Of a DNA stretch of 64,000 nucleotides, positions 1 through 8,994 are shown piece by piece. The notes below the pieces were generated by a model that worked only from the letters and a program-made list of their open reading frames with translations, was not told the origin of the DNA and searched no databases. The position numbers and the translations under genes were made by a program. Source of the stretch: Streptomyces sp. SID8352 (GTDB lineage Bacteria; Actinomycetota; Actinomycetes; Streptomycetales; Streptomycetaceae); the NCBI RefSeq assembly GCF_009862265.1, contig NZ_WWGX01000006.1, positions 186,756 through 250,755 on the forward strand. Reading direction: 5' to 3'. The first letter of the stretch is position 1. Each line of letters starts with the position of its first letter.

Positions 1-81
1 TGGACCCCGCGTCGCGTCGGCGGTCTGACCGTCCTGCTCGCGCCCCCGCCGGACGGCGGCGCGGCGGCCTCCGGCCGCTGA
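1..81 (+). CDS. Possible 3' end of a gene cut by the window edge
   Basis: Reading from base 1, the first frame is open with G/C-rich third positions and ends at TGA (79-81). Only 26 codons are visible and the tail is rich in Gly, Ala and Pro, so no family can be named. It could be the C-terminal tail of a gene starting outside the window, or chance. Confidence 0.25.
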   Translation, partial: WTPRRVGGLTVLLAPPPDGGAAASGR

Positions 82-271
82 ACGGCGCCCCGGCGGCCGG
101 AGCCGGACGGCGGCACCGGGATTGGAGCGCGCGCGGCGGGAAACGCGGCAGCCGTACCGGCGTACCGGCGCGCACGGCGGCCATGGCCGGCGAGCCCGCC
201 ACGGGCCCGCCGCGCCGGCGGGCCGAGACACGCGGAACGAGCGGACGAGAGCGACGAGAGGGAGGCCGGAG

Positions 272-799
272 ATGGACACCGACCCGATGGCCGACGACGT
301 TCACCAGCCCACCGGGACCAACGAGGAGCAGGGGGACGCCGCGCCGCTCGACCCGGAGAACGTCCTGGGAGGACGCGACTACGACGAGGTCCTCGACGAG
401 GGCTACTCGCCGCCGGAGAAGCCCCTCGGCGTCACCCGGCACGGCACCACGGCCGCCGAGCAGCGGGACGGCGAGACCCTGGACCGGCGACTGGCCCAGG
501 AGGTCCCCGATGTCGCCCCGTCCCTCGGCGACGGCGTGGGCGACACCCCGGGTGGCGAGGGCGAACCCGTCGGCCCCGAAACCGGCGCGGAACGGGCCGG
601 CCGCCTGGTCGCCCCCGACGAGGGCGTGCGGGCCGACACCACCAAGGAGTCCGTCGCCGAGGACGTGGGCATCGACGGCGGGGCCGCCGGGGCGGAGGAG
701 GCCGCGGTGCACGTCGTCGAGGAGGACGGGGCGGGATCCCCGTCCGGCGGTGGCGCGGGTTCCGGCGGTGACGCCGACCGGCCCGGCGGGGGCGGCTGA
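272..799 (+). CDS. DUF5709 family protein
   Basis: This 175-residue acidic protein matches the DUF5709 family, which is common in Streptomyces and has no established function. Typical family text is visible: MADDVHQPTG near the N-terminus, then DEGYSPPEKPLGV, GTTAAEQRDGETLDRRLAQE, and an AGRLVAPDEGV block followed by a conserved DVGIDGG stretch. The C-terminal 25 residues are Gly/Ser/Asp-rich and probably disordered. The ATG at 272 was chosen over an in-frame upstream ATG at 122 because a purine-rich GAGAGGGAGG ribosome-binding site lies just before it and the conserved text begins there. No signal peptide or membrane segment is seen. It appears to be a single-gene unit. Confidence 0.8.
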   Translation: MDTDPMADDVHQPTGTNEEQGDAAPLDPENVLGGRDYDEVLDEGYSPPEKPLGVTRHGTTAAEQRDGETLDRRLAQEVPDVAPSLGDGVGDTPGGEGEPVGPETGAERAGRLVAPDEGVRADTTKESVAEDVGIDGGAAGAEEAAVHVVEEDGAGSPSGGGAGSGGDADRPGGGG

Positions 800-1064
800 C
801 GGCCGGACCGGGCGGCTTCCGCGGGTGCCGGTCCCTGCGGGGCGACCGGTTCCGCGCCGGTGCCGGTCACCCCGGGAGCCGCTCGCGCGTCAGTGGGGAC
901 CGGGACGGCACGGACGGTGCGGGACGACGGCCCCGTGCGCATCCGGCGCCGCCGCGCCCGGGGCGCCGCCCCTCGGCACCGTGGAACGGGCCGGGGGAGC
1001 GCCCCGGGTAGGGGCCGGAGTCCGTGCGCCGGGGTGCCGAGCCGTCCGGATCCTCCCCGCCGCG

Positions 1065-1286
1065 TCAGGGCAGCAGTTTGTCCATCGCCGCCGGGCCCTC
1101 CTCCGCAAGCTTCCTGCGGGCCCATTCGAGGTTCCTCTCGGTGATGTCCCGGCCGGCCGCGAGCACCAGGTCCTCCGGGGACACCTCCGTGCCGTTGCGG
1201 GTGTGCAGCAGCGCGTCGGGGGTGGCGCGGTCGCCGTTCCCCCCGTCGCCGGACGGACGGGAGGCACCGGGCTGTGACGTCGACAT
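1065..1286 (-). CDS. Small conserved hypothetical protein (73 aa)
   Basis: The product is a short soluble protein with a polar N-terminus (residues 1-25) and a compact C-terminal half containing EVSPEDLVLAAGRDITERNLEWARRK, which looks like two helices. It resembles short hypothetical proteins common in Streptomyces, but I cannot assign a function. The ATG at 1286 is preceded by GAGGAG at ideal spacing, which favours it over the longer reading frame starting at 1484. It faces away from the GNAT gene downstream and shares an intergenic region with it. Confidence 0.6.
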   Translation of the reverse strand: MSTSQPGASRPSGDGGNGDRATPDALLHTRNGTEVSPEDLVLAAGRDITERNLEWARRKLAEEGPAAMDKLLP

Positions 1287-1609
1287 GTTGACTGCTCCTC
1301 GCATCCGCATCGCTGCTCCGGTCCGGCCCCGGACGGCGCCGGTACCGGTCCCGAATATCCCGATAACACCATTCAACGCCCGGGCGGCCCGCGCATCCGG
1401 AGCGCCCACCCGCGGACCCGCCCGACCGGGGTCCCCGGCGTCCGGCGGACGCGCCGGGGGCCGCCCCGCGCCGGACCCGCTCACCGCTCCCGGGCCCCGC
1501 CGCCGCCTCCGCCCCGCCGCGCCCGGAACAAAAACCAGTGGTGCCGCGCCCGCCGCGGCGCCTACGGTGTGCTCACCACGCCCCGGACCGACGGAAGGAG
1601 GGCAGAGCC
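1287..1609. other. Divergent intergenic region
   Basis: This stretch separates the small minus-strand gene from the plus-strand leader ORF and GNAT gene. It holds a short AT-richer island around 1353-1380 that may contain the minus-strand promoter. I see no convincing coding sequence. Confidence 0.4.
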
Positions 1610-1666
1610 GTGCCGTTCACACCCCGCCCGCGCTCCCTCCCCGTCGTCCCGGCGTGCCGGATCTGA
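1610..1666 (+). CDS. Possible 18-residue leader peptide upstream of the GNAT gene
   Basis: A GTG at 1610 is preceded by an unusually strong ribosome-binding site (GGAAGGAGGGCAG) and opens an 18-codon frame ending at TGA 1664-1666, 39 bases before the GNAT start. The predicted peptide is MPFTPRPRSLPVVPACRI. It is Pro/Arg-rich with a single Cys near the end. It could be a translated leader acting on the downstream gene, or the Shine-Dalgarno match could be incidental. Confidence 0.35.
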   Translation: MPFTPRPRSLPVVPACRI

Positions 1667-1705
1667 CCGGGAGCGCGCCCCGCAGTACGCGACCCGGAGG
1701 ACTCC

Positions 1706-2599
1706 GTGACCGATCTGGTCATCCGCGCGCTCGACGCGAGCGACGCCCATCTCTTCGACACCCTTCCCGACCCCCTCGGCGCCCGCGAGGGGCACCGGCT
1801 CACCCGCTTCCGCCCCGAGTGGCTGCGTGTGGCGCTCCGCGACGGCGCCGTCGTAGCCCGGGGCGCCTGGTGGGGCGGCCCCGACGACACCGAACCCCTC
1901 ACCGTCAACTGGTTCGACGTGGCCGAGGGCGAGGAGGAGGCGGGCGCCGCGCTCCTGCGCACCGCCCCCTGGCAGGTCGAGCTCGAACTCAACCCTCCCG
2001 GCACCTGGCGCGAGGACCCCGCGCTGCGCGCCGCCGCCGAGGCCCGCTTCGCCGCCGCCCGCGCCGCCGGGTACGAACCGCTGGTGGAGCGCTTCCTGTA
2101 CCGCTGGACCCCGGAGTGCGGGCTGCCCCGACGCCCCGGCCGTCTGGAGTACCGCCCCGAGCCCGACGACGAGGTCTTCCTCGACGCGCTGCGCCGCATC
2201 CACTCCGTCACCCTGGACGCCCACGCGCTGCTGGACATCGAGGAGGGCGGCCCGGACCGGGCGGCCCGGTCCGATCTGGAGTTCTTCCACTGGTGCCCCT
2301 CGCCGCGCGCGTGGTGGCAGGTGGCGTACACCCCCGGGGGCGACCTCGCGGGCATCCACATCCCCGCGCACAACCCCTCCGGCCCGTGCGTCGGATTCAT
2401 CGGTGTCGTACCGGAGCAGCGCGGACACGGGTATGCCCTGGACCTGCTCGCCGAGTGCACCCACTTCCTCGCCGCACGGGGCGCCGGGTTCGTGTCCGCC
2501 GCGACCGACCGCGGGAACGTGCCCATGGCCAGGGCCTTCGCCCGGGCGGGCTATCCGGTGACGAGGGAGCGGATCAACTTCCGGGCTCCGCGCGGTTAG
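1706..2599 (+). CDS. GNAT family N-acetyltransferase
   Basis: This 297-residue protein carries a C-terminal GNAT domain. The acetyl-CoA-binding segment is visible as VGFIGVVPEQRGHGYALDLL (about residues 229-248), containing the R/Q-x-x-G-x-G/A-type loop. It is followed by the ATDRGNVPMARAFARAGYPV segment typical of the last helix and strand. The N-terminal half is a degenerate second GNAT-like lobe, so it may be a double-GNAT protein. The substrate cannot be predicted. It is a single gene behind a possible leader peptide. Start ATG 1706 is preceded by CCCGGAGGACTCC. Confidence 0.85.
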   Translation: MTDLVIRALDASDAHLFDTLPDPLGAREGHRLTRFRPEWLRVALRDGAVVARGAWWGGPDDTEPLTVNWFDVAEGEEEAGAALLRTAPWQVELELNPPGTWREDPALRAAAEARFAAARAAGYEPLVERFLYRWTPECGLPRRPGRLEYRPEPDDEVFLDALRRIHSVTLDAHALLDIEEGGPDRAARSDLEFFHWCPSPRAWWQVAYTPGGDLAGIHIPAHNPSGPCVGFIGVVPEQRGHGYALDLLAECTHFLAARGAGFVSAATDRGNVPMARAFARAGYPVTRERINFRAPRG

Positions 2600-2795
2600 G
2601 GTCTTTCGTTTGGATCGGGCCGGATCGGGGAGCGGGGTCCGGCCCCGGCGGGGGACCCGTCCCCGTACCGCCGTCGTTCGTCGCGGACCCGGGTGCGCCG
2701 CGTTTCCCGGGCCCCGTGCCCCGTGCCCCGGGCCGCCGGGCCCCGGTGTCACCTCGCGGTCCCGCCCCCCGGGGCCGGGCACCGAGAGCCGGGGT

Positions 2796-3677
2796 TCACG
2801 CGTTCAGCAGCGCCTCGGCCTCGGCGAGGATCTCCGTGATCCGCAGCCCGAACGCGGCGTCGCACGGGTGCGGTGTGGCGGTGCGGGCCGAAGCGAGCAG
2901 GGCGTCCACCGCGCGCAGGTACGCGGGCTCCACGCCCTCGCCCGGGTCCGCGGGGAGCCGCGTGACCCCCGCGAGTCCCCGCAGCTCCAGTTCGACCCCC
3001 GCGGCGGCGGGCGGCGCGGTCAGGCTGAGTGCCAGGGTGCTGGTCGCGCCGCCGGTGTGCTCGACGACGAGGTGGGTGGTGTCCCCGGGCCCCTGGGCGG
3101 CGGCGGCCACCCGCCGGGCGTCCCCGAGCGCAGGGAGCAGGACGGAGAGGGCGTGCGGGCCCACGTCCCACAGCGCGCCCTTCTCCCGCCGCCAGGGCGA
3201 GTGGGCGAAGGGGCTGTCGCTGGTGAACACCGAGCCCAGCCACTGCGCCCGCGCGGTGAACCAGCCCTCCCGCGCGGACTGTTCGGCGACCCACGCCTCC
3301 ACCCCGGGCCGGAAGCGGAGGGTGAGGAACACCACGGTGGCGACCCCGGCCTCCCGCACCGCCGCGACCACCTCCCGTCCTTCGGTCACCGACACGGCGA
3401 GCGGCTTGTCCAGGAGCAGGTGGCATCCGGCCCGCGCCGCGCGCACCGCCAGCCCGGCCTGAGCGGACGGCGGCAGCGCCACCGCCACCGCGTCCACGTC
3501 GGACAGCAGGGCGTCGACGTCCCCGTAGGCGCGGGTGCCGTGACGGGCGGCCAGTTCCTCGGCGGCCTCCGGACGCCGTCCCCACACCCCGGCGAAGTCC
3601 ACGTCCGGATGGTGCCGCAGGGCGGGGGCGTGTGCCATGTCCGCCCAGGGGCCGGTGCCGAGCAGTCCGATGCGCAT
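2796..3677 (-). CDS. Gfo/Idh/MocA family NAD(P)-dependent oxidoreductase
   Basis: This 293-residue protein begins with the Rossmann dinucleotide-binding motif MRIGLLGTGPWADMAH. The family's cofactor and catalytic-lysine segment follows as HLLLDKPLAVS (the EKP-type motif appears here as DKP). The C-terminal alpha/beta domain includes WDVGPHALSVLLPALG, where the conserved D-x-G-x-H supplies the catalytic His. Such enzymes oxidise or reduce sugars and inositols, but the substrate is not readable from sequence. The ATG at 3677 was chosen because it places the Rossmann motif at the N-terminus; the frame stays open to 3860 without a family match. It is divergent from the DUF574 methyltransferase gene. 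Confidence 0.85.
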   Translation of the reverse strand: MRIGLLGTGPWADMAHAPALRHHPDVDFAGVWGRRPEAAEELAARHGTRAYGDVDALLSDVDAVAVALPPSAQAGLAVRAARAGCHLLLDKPLAVSVTEGREVVAAVREAGVATVVFLTLRFRPGVEAWVAEQSAREGWFTARAQWLGSVFTSDSPFAHSPWRREKGALWDVGPHALSVLLPALGDARRVAAAAQGPGDTTHLVVEHTGGATSTLALSLTAPPAAAGVELELRGLAGVTRLPADPGEGVEPAYLRAVDALLASARTATPHPCDAAFGLRITEILAEAEALLNA

Positions 3678-3945
3678 GCCGCCGCCTCTCCGTGTCGCCG
3701 GGACCCGCCCGGGCCCCGCCGGCCGGGGTGTGCGGGAGCACGGTCCGGCCGGTGCCGAGCCTGTCACACGGACGCCGTCCCCGCACCGCCTCGCCCGCGG
3801 CGGCTCGGCGCGCTCCTGGTCGCGCCGCCCGGATGGCGGGAATCGGGCCCTCGTCGGCACCGGCCCCGTTCACCACCCCGAGTGACGATCAACTCTGTTT
3901 ATGAGTAATGATGTTGACGATCATTCAGTCCGGCCTCTGGTTTCT

Positions 3946-3989
3946 TCGAACGGTGCTTCCCTAGGATGTACTGTCAGTCAGGCCAGTAC
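3946..3989 (+). promoter_or_regulatory. Promoter -10 element and inverted repeat upstream of the DUF574 methyltransferase
   Basis: The region 3885-3990 is clearly AT-richer than its surroundings. A good -10 hexamer TAGGAT lies at 3962-3967. Directly after it is an inverted repeat, GTACTG (3968-3973) and CAGTAC (3984-3989), separated by 10 bases. Its position at the likely transcription start suggests an operator. The regulator is unknown. Confidence 0.45.
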
Positions 3990-4018
3990 GGTTGGCGCGA
4001 TGGAGAGCTGGGGGAACG

Positions 4019-4837
4019 ATGCCGTCCGAGAAGCGGTTGTCCAAGGAGATCGACGCCAAGGTGCCGACCGCCGCGCGGATGTACGACTTCTACCTGGGCG
4101 GCAAGGACAACTACGCGGCCGACCGCCAGGCCGTCGAGGAACTGGACAAGGTCGTCCCCAGCACCCGTCGGCTCGCCCTGAACAACCGGAGGTTCCTCGC
4201 GCGGGTCGTCAAGACCCTCGCCGAGGACTACGGCATCCGCCAGTTCCTCGACCACGGCTCCGGTCTGCCCACCCAGGACAACGTGCACCAGGTCGCGCAG
4301 CGCATCGCGCCCGACTCCCGTGTCATCTACGTCGACAACGACCCGATGGTGCTCGTCCACGGCCGGGCCCTGCTCGACCAGAACGACCGCACGGCCGTCA
4401 TACACGCCGACATGCGGTCCACCGACGAGATCTTCGACCACGCGGACACCCGGCGCCTGATCGACTTCTCCCGCCCGGTCGGGGTGCTCTTCAACTCGGT
4501 CTTCCACTGCATCCCGGACAGTGACACCGACGGACCGCAGGCCGTGGTCCGCCGGGTGGCGGAACGGCTGGTGCCCGGCAGTTGCGCCGTGATGTGCCAA
4601 CTGGTCAGCGAGGACGCCGAGGTCCGCGACTCCGTCACGCGGTTCATGGACGACGCGACCCACGGGAACTGGGGCCGGGTGCGCGAACCCCGGGACGTGG
4701 ACGCCCTGTTCGAAGGCATGGAGATCCTGGAGCCGGGTCTCGTCGAGGTCTCCACCTGGCGCCCGGACAACGAGGTGGCTCCCCGCCAGCTCACCCAGGA
4801 GTGGATCGAGTACGGGGGCGTCGGCCGTCTCGCCTGA
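4019..4837 (+). CDS. SAM-dependent methyltransferase, DUF574 family
   Basis: The 272-residue product matches the DUF574 family of actinobacterial SAM-dependent methyltransferases. Family hallmarks are the N-terminal VPTAARMYDFYLGGKDNYAADR block, FLDHGSGLPTQDNVHQVA (SAM-binding motif I region), VIYVDNDPMVLVHGRALL (motif II, acidic residue for the ribose) and a C-terminal WRPD segment. Several paralogues are normal in a streptomycete; the substrates are unknown. ATG 4019 was preferred over the upstream in-frame start at 3992 because it begins the conserved block and GGGGGAA precedes it. Confidence 0.88.
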   Translation: MPSEKRLSKEIDAKVPTAARMYDFYLGGKDNYAADRQAVEELDKVVPSTRRLALNNRRFLARVVKTLAEDYGIRQFLDHGSGLPTQDNVHQVAQRIAPDSRVIYVDNDPMVLVHGRALLDQNDRTAVIHADMRSTDEIFDHADTRRLIDFSRPVGVLFNSVFHCIPDSDTDGPQAVVRRVAERLVPGSCAVMCQLVSEDAEVRDSVTRFMDDATHGNWGRVREPRDVDALFEGMEILEPGLVEVSTWRPDNEVAPRQLTQEWIEYGGVGRLA

Positions 4838-5418
4838 CCGGCCCGGCCCGCGCGCCGGGTGATGCCCGGAGCCGCCCGGGCGGGGCGCCGTTACCGGCCG
4901 ATCCGTCGCCCGGGTGGCGAGGTCCCGCACCGCCCCCGGCGGCCTCGGCGGGCGGATCCGCCCCTTCGCCCATCGGGAGCGTCCGCGCGGCCGTGCCGTC
5001 CGGTCCTCCCCTCCGCCGGTGCCGTGCCCGGTGCCAAGCACGGGCCGGCCTTCCGTGCATCCGGCCAGGCCACAGCGGTGATCCCCGGCGGCGGACCGGA
5101 GACCGCGCCTGCGGGGAGCCGCGGACGCGGTCCGTGCCCGTCCGGCCGGAGCCGCCCCCTCCGCGAGGGGCCGCCCCGGCCGGTCGGCCGGTCCCTTCCG
5201 CCGTCGGCCCGTCCACGGCACGGGGACTGCCCGCCGTCCTCCCCGGCCGGGCCGCCGGAGTGCGGCCGGTTGTGGCCGGTGGGGTCTTGACGACGCGTCA
5301 GATCCGGCTGTTTGCTCTCCCGCAGCCCGGCCGCCGGGGGAGGCCGGTGCGCGCACACGGCCGCCGTCCCCGCCCGCTCACGCCCGGCCAAGGTGAGGAA
5401 CCGTCAAGGGGAGGGACC
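4838..5418. other. Intergenic region without recognisable gene
   Basis: This stretch contains only very GC-rich sequence with overlapping open frames of low-complexity composition (Pro, Arg, Gly, Ala). I see no family match and no credible ribosome-binding site. The last 100 bases should contain the promoter of the secreted propeller gene. Confidence 0.5.
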
Positions 5419-6795
5419 ATGGCGAGGACACGCAGGAGAATCAGGGACACGGGAAGCGACGAGCCACCGAGGGACCGCTCGGGCCGTCGCTGGCTGCTCC
5501 GGGGCGGGTGCGCCCTGGCGACCGCCGCCCTGGCCGCGTCGGCGCTGCCCGCGCACGCCGAGCCGCTGCCCACGGGCACCATCCGGGTGAGCGCCGGTCC
5601 CGGCGGGGTACCGGCCGACGCCATGTCGTGGGCAGTGGACGTGAGCGGCGACGGCCGCTACGCGGTCTTCGTGTCGGACGCGGACAATCTGGTGCCCGGC
5701 GACACGAACGGGCAGAGCGACGTGTTCGTCAGGGACCTGTGGACCCGGCGGACCGAACGCGTCAGCGTGGGCGACGGCGGCGAGCAGGCCGACGGCGCCT
5801 CGTACGAGAGCGCGATCAGCGGCAACGGCCGGTACGTGGCCTTCACCTCCGACGACACCTCCCTGGTGCCCGGCGGTCCGTCCGGTGGCACCGTCGTCTA
5901 CGTCCGTGACCTCCGGAGGGGCCGGACCGAGCGGCTCGTCACCGGGGCCACCTCGGAGGAGTCCTCCAGGGGATCGAACCCCAACCTGCCGTCATTGAGC
6001 TGGAACGGCCGGAAGGTGGCATTCGCCGCCCAGGGCGGTGTCTTCGTCACCGACCGCCGTACCGGTACCACCCGGCTGGCCAGCGTCGGCACCGACGGAG
6101 CCCCGGCCAACCGGCTCGTCACCCTGCCGGTGATCAGCGGGGACGGGAACCTCGTCGTCTTCATCTCCACCGGGACGAACCTGCCGCACGGGCGGGAGTC
6201 CGGCGCCGAGGAGGGCGAGGGCATCCTCAAGCCGGCCTACCGCCGCCTGTACCTGCACGACATGCGCACCGGACAGACCCGGGGCGCCAGCATCGACGCG
6301 GACGGCGAGCTGATCGGCATCGCCCCCGGCTCGGGATCGATCAGCGCCGACGGACGCTACGTCGTCTTCGCCGACCGCGTGGCGGGGACGGGGCTGTCGT
6401 CCGTCCCCGGTCCGCGCAACGACGTCTTCGTCCACGACCTGAAGCTGGGCACGACCACGAGGGTCAGCGGTGGCATCGGCGGTGCCCCGGCCGACGGCTC
6501 GGCGGGCGGCGCCCGCATCACGGCCAACAGCCGCTGGGTGTACTTCGAGTCGACGTCGGCCAATCTGGTGCCCGGTGACACCAACGAGGCCGAGGACATC
6601 TTCCGGCACGACCTGCGCACCGGCCGCACGGAGCGGGTGAGCCGGGCGTCGGACGGCTCGCAGAGCGCCAGCGAGTCCTGGGGGGTGGCGGTCGACGCGC
6701 TCGGCACCACCGCGGTGTTCCTCGCGGTGGAACCGGCCGCGCCCGTGGACTATCCGTACTACGGCGTCTTCGCCCGTCACCTGCCGCCCCTGTAG
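5419..6795 (+). CDS. Secreted TolB/WD40-like beta-propeller protein
   Basis: The 458-residue product has an N-terminal export signal: a basic twin-Arg-containing stretch (RSGRRWLLRGG), a hydrophobic core (CALATAALAASALPAHA) and an AHA cleavage site near residue 50. The mature part consists of repeats of the form S-x-DGRYVVFxSxxxNLVPGDTNxxxDVFVxDLxTGxTxRVS, seen at least five times, which is the PD40/TolB-like propeller signature. Such proteins are exported and usually bind ligands; no catalytic residues are visible. The start at 5419 follows AAGGGGAGGG. The GRRWLLRGG arrangement permits Tat export, though the twin arginine lacks the full consensus. Confidence 0.85.
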   Translation: MARTRRRIRDTGSDEPPRDRSGRRWLLRGGCALATAALAASALPAHAEPLPTGTIRVSAGPGGVPADAMSWAVDVSGDGRYAVFVSDADNLVPGDTNGQSDVFVRDLWTRRTERVSVGDGGEQADGASYESAISGNGRYVAFTSDDTSLVPGGPSGGTVVYVRDLRRGRTERLVTGATSEESSRGSNPNLPSLSWNGRKVAFAAQGGVFVTDRRTGTTRLASVGTDGAPANRLVTLPVISGDGNLVVFISTGTNLPHGRESGAEEGEGILKPAYRRLYLHDMRTGQTRGASIDADGELIGIAPGSGSISADGRYVVFADRVAGTGLSSVPGPRNDVFVHDLKLGTTTRVSGGIGGAPADGSAGGARITANSRWVYFESTSANLVPGDTNEAEDIFRHDLRTGRTERVSRASDGSQSASESWGVAVDALGTTAVFLAVEPAAPVDYPYYGVFARHLPPL

Positions 6796-6796
6796 C

Positions 6797-6821
6797 GGCC
6801 GGAGCACCGGAGCGTCCGGCC
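6797..6821 (+). terminator. Weak candidate terminator after the propeller gene
   Basis: Inverted arms GGCCGGA (6797-6803) and TCCGGCC (6815-6821) lie immediately after the stop codon. The stem is only 7 bp with no T tract, so support is modest. Confidence 0.3.
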
Positions 6822-6912
6822 CCGGCCCGGCGGCGGCACGGCCTCGTCCGTGGCGCCCCGGGTCCGGACCGGGGAGCCACGCCGACCGGTGCGGGGCGGC
6901 GGGGGAGTGCCG

Positions 6913-7827
6913 TCAGGGGTACCGCGCGGCCATCGTGGCGCGCAGCAGCTCCCGTGACTCGCGGGGCGTCAGAGCGTCGTCGGCCAGGTGGTCCAGGGCG
7001 ACCCGGTACTCCTCGGTCTCGTCGACGTCCTCCAGGAAGTTGGCGCTCTTGATGTGCTCCAGGTAGACGACGTCCGGCAGATCGCTGCCGCCGAACCGCA
7101 GATAGGTCACCGGAATCGGCGGCATGGGGGCGTCGGCCACGTCCAACGGGACGATCTGCAGGGTCACGTGCGGGTGCGCGGACATCTCGATCAGGTGCGC
7201 GAGCTGCTCGCGCATGATGTCGCGGCTGCCGAGCACCCGCATCAGGACCGACTCGTCGATGATCGCCCACAGTTGCGGGGCGTCGGCGCGGTGCAGCAGC
7301 CCCGTCCGCCGGGTGCGCAGCTCCACCCGGCGCTGGATCTCCGCCGCCGGGGCGTTCGGCAGGCCCCGCTCGACGACCGCCCGGGTGTAGTCGGCCGTCT
7401 GGAGCAGCCCCGGCACGTACTGGATCTCGAAGGTGCGGATGGTGGCCGCCGCCTCCTGGAGTCCGACGAGACGGTCGAACCACTCGGGCATCAGCCGCTT
7501 GTCGTACCGCTGCCACCAGCCGGGCTCCCCGGCCCGCTCCAGCAGTTGGAGCAGCACCGAGACCTCGTACTCCTCGGTGCCGTATCGCTCCAGCAGGGCG
7601 CGGACATCGCGCTCGGTCGGCGGCCTGCGGCTCTTGCCCGACTCGATGCGCGACAGCTTCGCCGCGCTGAACCCGACCTCGCGCGCCGCCTGGTCCTGGG
7701 AGAGCCCCGCGTCCTCACGGAATCCCGCCAACTGCACGCCCACGAGCATCTTCAGCAGAGTCGGAGCGGGCTCGGTCCGGTCCAGGTAGGGTGCGAGGCG
7801 GGAGACGTGAGGTGACGCGGCGGACAT
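6913..7827 (-). CDS. WhiJ-like XRE-family regulator with DUF5753 domain
   Basis: This 304-residue protein has an N-terminal helix-turn-helix (about residues 24-80; LAGFREDAGLSQDQAAREVGFSAAKLSRIESGKSR). A DUF5753 sensor domain fills the rest, recognised by FEIQYVPGLLQTADYTRAVV, RVELRTRRTGLLHR and YLRFGGSDLPDVVYLEHIKSANFLED. WhiJ of S. coelicolor has this architecture and is a developmental repressor proposed to work with a DUF397 partner and an ATPase-fold protein. Both partners are adjacent here. The ATG at 7827 was chosen over TTG at 7851 because GGGAG precedes it. It lies 154 bases downstream of the DUF397 gene on the same strand. Confidence 0.88.
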   Translation of the reverse strand: MSAASPHVSRLAPYLDRTEPAPTLLKMLVGVQLAGFREDAGLSQDQAAREVGFSAAKLSRIESGKSRRPPTERDVRALLERYGTEEYEVSVLLQLLERAGEPGWWQRYDKRLMPEWFDRLVGLQEAAATIRTFEIQYVPGLLQTADYTRAVVERGLPNAPAAEIQRRVELRTRRTGLLHRADAPQLWAIIDESVLMRVLGSRDIMREQLAHLIEMSAHPHVTLQIVPLDVADAPMPPIPVTYLRFGGSDLPDVVYLEHIKSANFLEDVDETEEYRVALDHLADDALTPRESRELLRATMAARYP

Positions 7828-7981
7828 CCTGGCTCCCCGGTCGACCGGCAAATTTGAGTAAACACACTATCTCATTCCGCCGGGCGGGAACGCCCCGGTC
7901 CGGAGTAAACCCCGGTGGAATCCCGGGAGTCGGCCTCCGGGCCACCGCCGGGGGACGGCGGTGGCGGCGCGACTGCCCCGG

Positions 7982-8209
7982 TCAGAGCAGGTGGTCGAAC
8001 TCACCGTCCTTCGCCCCGGCGAGGAACGCGGCCACCTCGGCCGTGGTGTAGACGAGCGCGGGGCCGTCGGGGAAGCGGGAGTTGCGCATCGCGATCCCCC
8101 CGTCGACGCGCGCGACCTCGACGCAGTTGCCCTCGGCGGCGCTGTGCCGAGTCTTGATCCAGTGAGTCTCCAGCGAGCTGGCCCGTACACCGTTTCGCAC
8201 TGTTGGCAC
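7982..8209 (-). CDS. DUF397 domain protein
   Basis: The 75-residue product has the DUF397 pattern: THWIKTRHSAAEGNCVEVARVDGGIAMRNSR, then PALVYTTAEVAAFLAGAKDGEFDHL. The family is a partner of WhiJ-like regulators in Streptomyces. GTG 8209 is preceded by AAGGAG at good spacing, whereas the longer frame (to 8305) lacks a good site. It lies upstream of, and probably with, the WhiJ-like gene, the reverse of the more usual order. It is divergent from the ATPase-fold gene at 8388. Confidence 0.88.
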   Translation of the reverse strand: MPTVRNGVRASSLETHWIKTRHSAAEGNCVEVARVDGGIAMRNSRFPDGPALVYTTAEVAAFLAGAKDGEFDHLL

Positions 8210-8387
8210 CGAAGTCTCCTTGCCGTCCGGGGGAGCGGTCCGCACTGTGTCGGCCTTCACCGCTCCCGGCCGATTCCTTTCGCGCAATTTCTCGTGCAAT
8301 TGCACGCGAGCGCTGTCACGGGGATACTAACGCTGGCGTCAACCCCTCTGTAGGCGCCCTGTCCTGACGTCGCATCAGGGAGATGCT

Positions 8388-8966
8388 GTGCCGTTATCCG
8401 TGCATCGAACAGTTCGGTCCACCGGCCGATCCGCGCCGGAGACGGGCGCGACCGGCCGGGCCGCCGGGTTCGCGCACACCGCCGCGCCGGAGTTCCGCTC
8501 CCGTGACCGGCCGCCCGTTCCCCGTGCCCCCTCGGATGCCGCCCCCTCGGCCCACCCCGTCCGCGCGGTGCTGCGCATCGGGTGCAGTCGGGAGGGATTC
8601 GCCCGGGCCCGGACCTTCACCCGCGAGACGCTGCGCGGCTGGTCCGTCGACCACCTCGGCGACGACGCCGTCCTCGTCCTCACCGAACTGGCCGCCAACG
8701 CCATGGCGCACGCGCTGCCGTCGCCCGCGGCGGGCGAGCCGGAGGTGCGCCTCGGACTCGCCCTGGGCACCGGGCACCTGACCCTGACCGTCTCCGACTC
8801 CGGGGACAACGCACCCGTGCCCGGTCCCTCCGACGGATCCGCGCTGCGGGAGCGCGGGCGCGGCCTGCGCATCGTCGAGGCCCTGGCGGAGGAATGGGGC
8901 TGGCACCCCCGGCCCCCCGCGGGCAAGACCGTCTGGGCCATGTTGCCGGCCCGCCCCCTCATCTGA
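8388..8966 (+). CDS. ATP-binding protein of the HATPase_c_2 (RsbW-like) family
   Basis: The 192-residue protein has a disordered N-terminus of about 55 residues and a single GHKL ATPase domain. The N box is VLVLTELAANAMAHA (Glu and Asn present), the G1 box is VSDSGDNAPV, and the G2-like loop is RERGRGLRIVEALA. These small ATPases resemble anti-sigma kinases such as RsbW. In Streptomyces they are frequently paired with WhiJ-like/DUF397 genes, as here. The GTG start at 8388 has GGGAG upstream. A HEAT-repeat gene follows after 28 bases, so the two are probably co-transcribed. Confidence 0.85.
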   Translation: MPLSVHRTVRSTGRSAPETGATGRAAGFAHTAAPEFRSRDRPPVPRAPSDAAPSAHPVRAVLRIGCSREGFARARTFTRETLRGWSVDHLGDDAVLVLTELAANAMAHALPSPAAGEPEVRLGLALGTGHLTLTVSDSGDNAPVPGPSDGSALRERGRGLRIVEALAEEWGWHPRPPAGKTVWAMLPARPLI

Positions 8967-8994
8967 CCCGACTGCCGCGGAAGGGCCCCACACC

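Noticed and set aside
1024..3462. An 812-codon open frame on the plus strand
   Set aside because: It overlaps the GNAT and oxidoreductase genes in other frames. It is an Arg/Pro-rich shadow with no family match.
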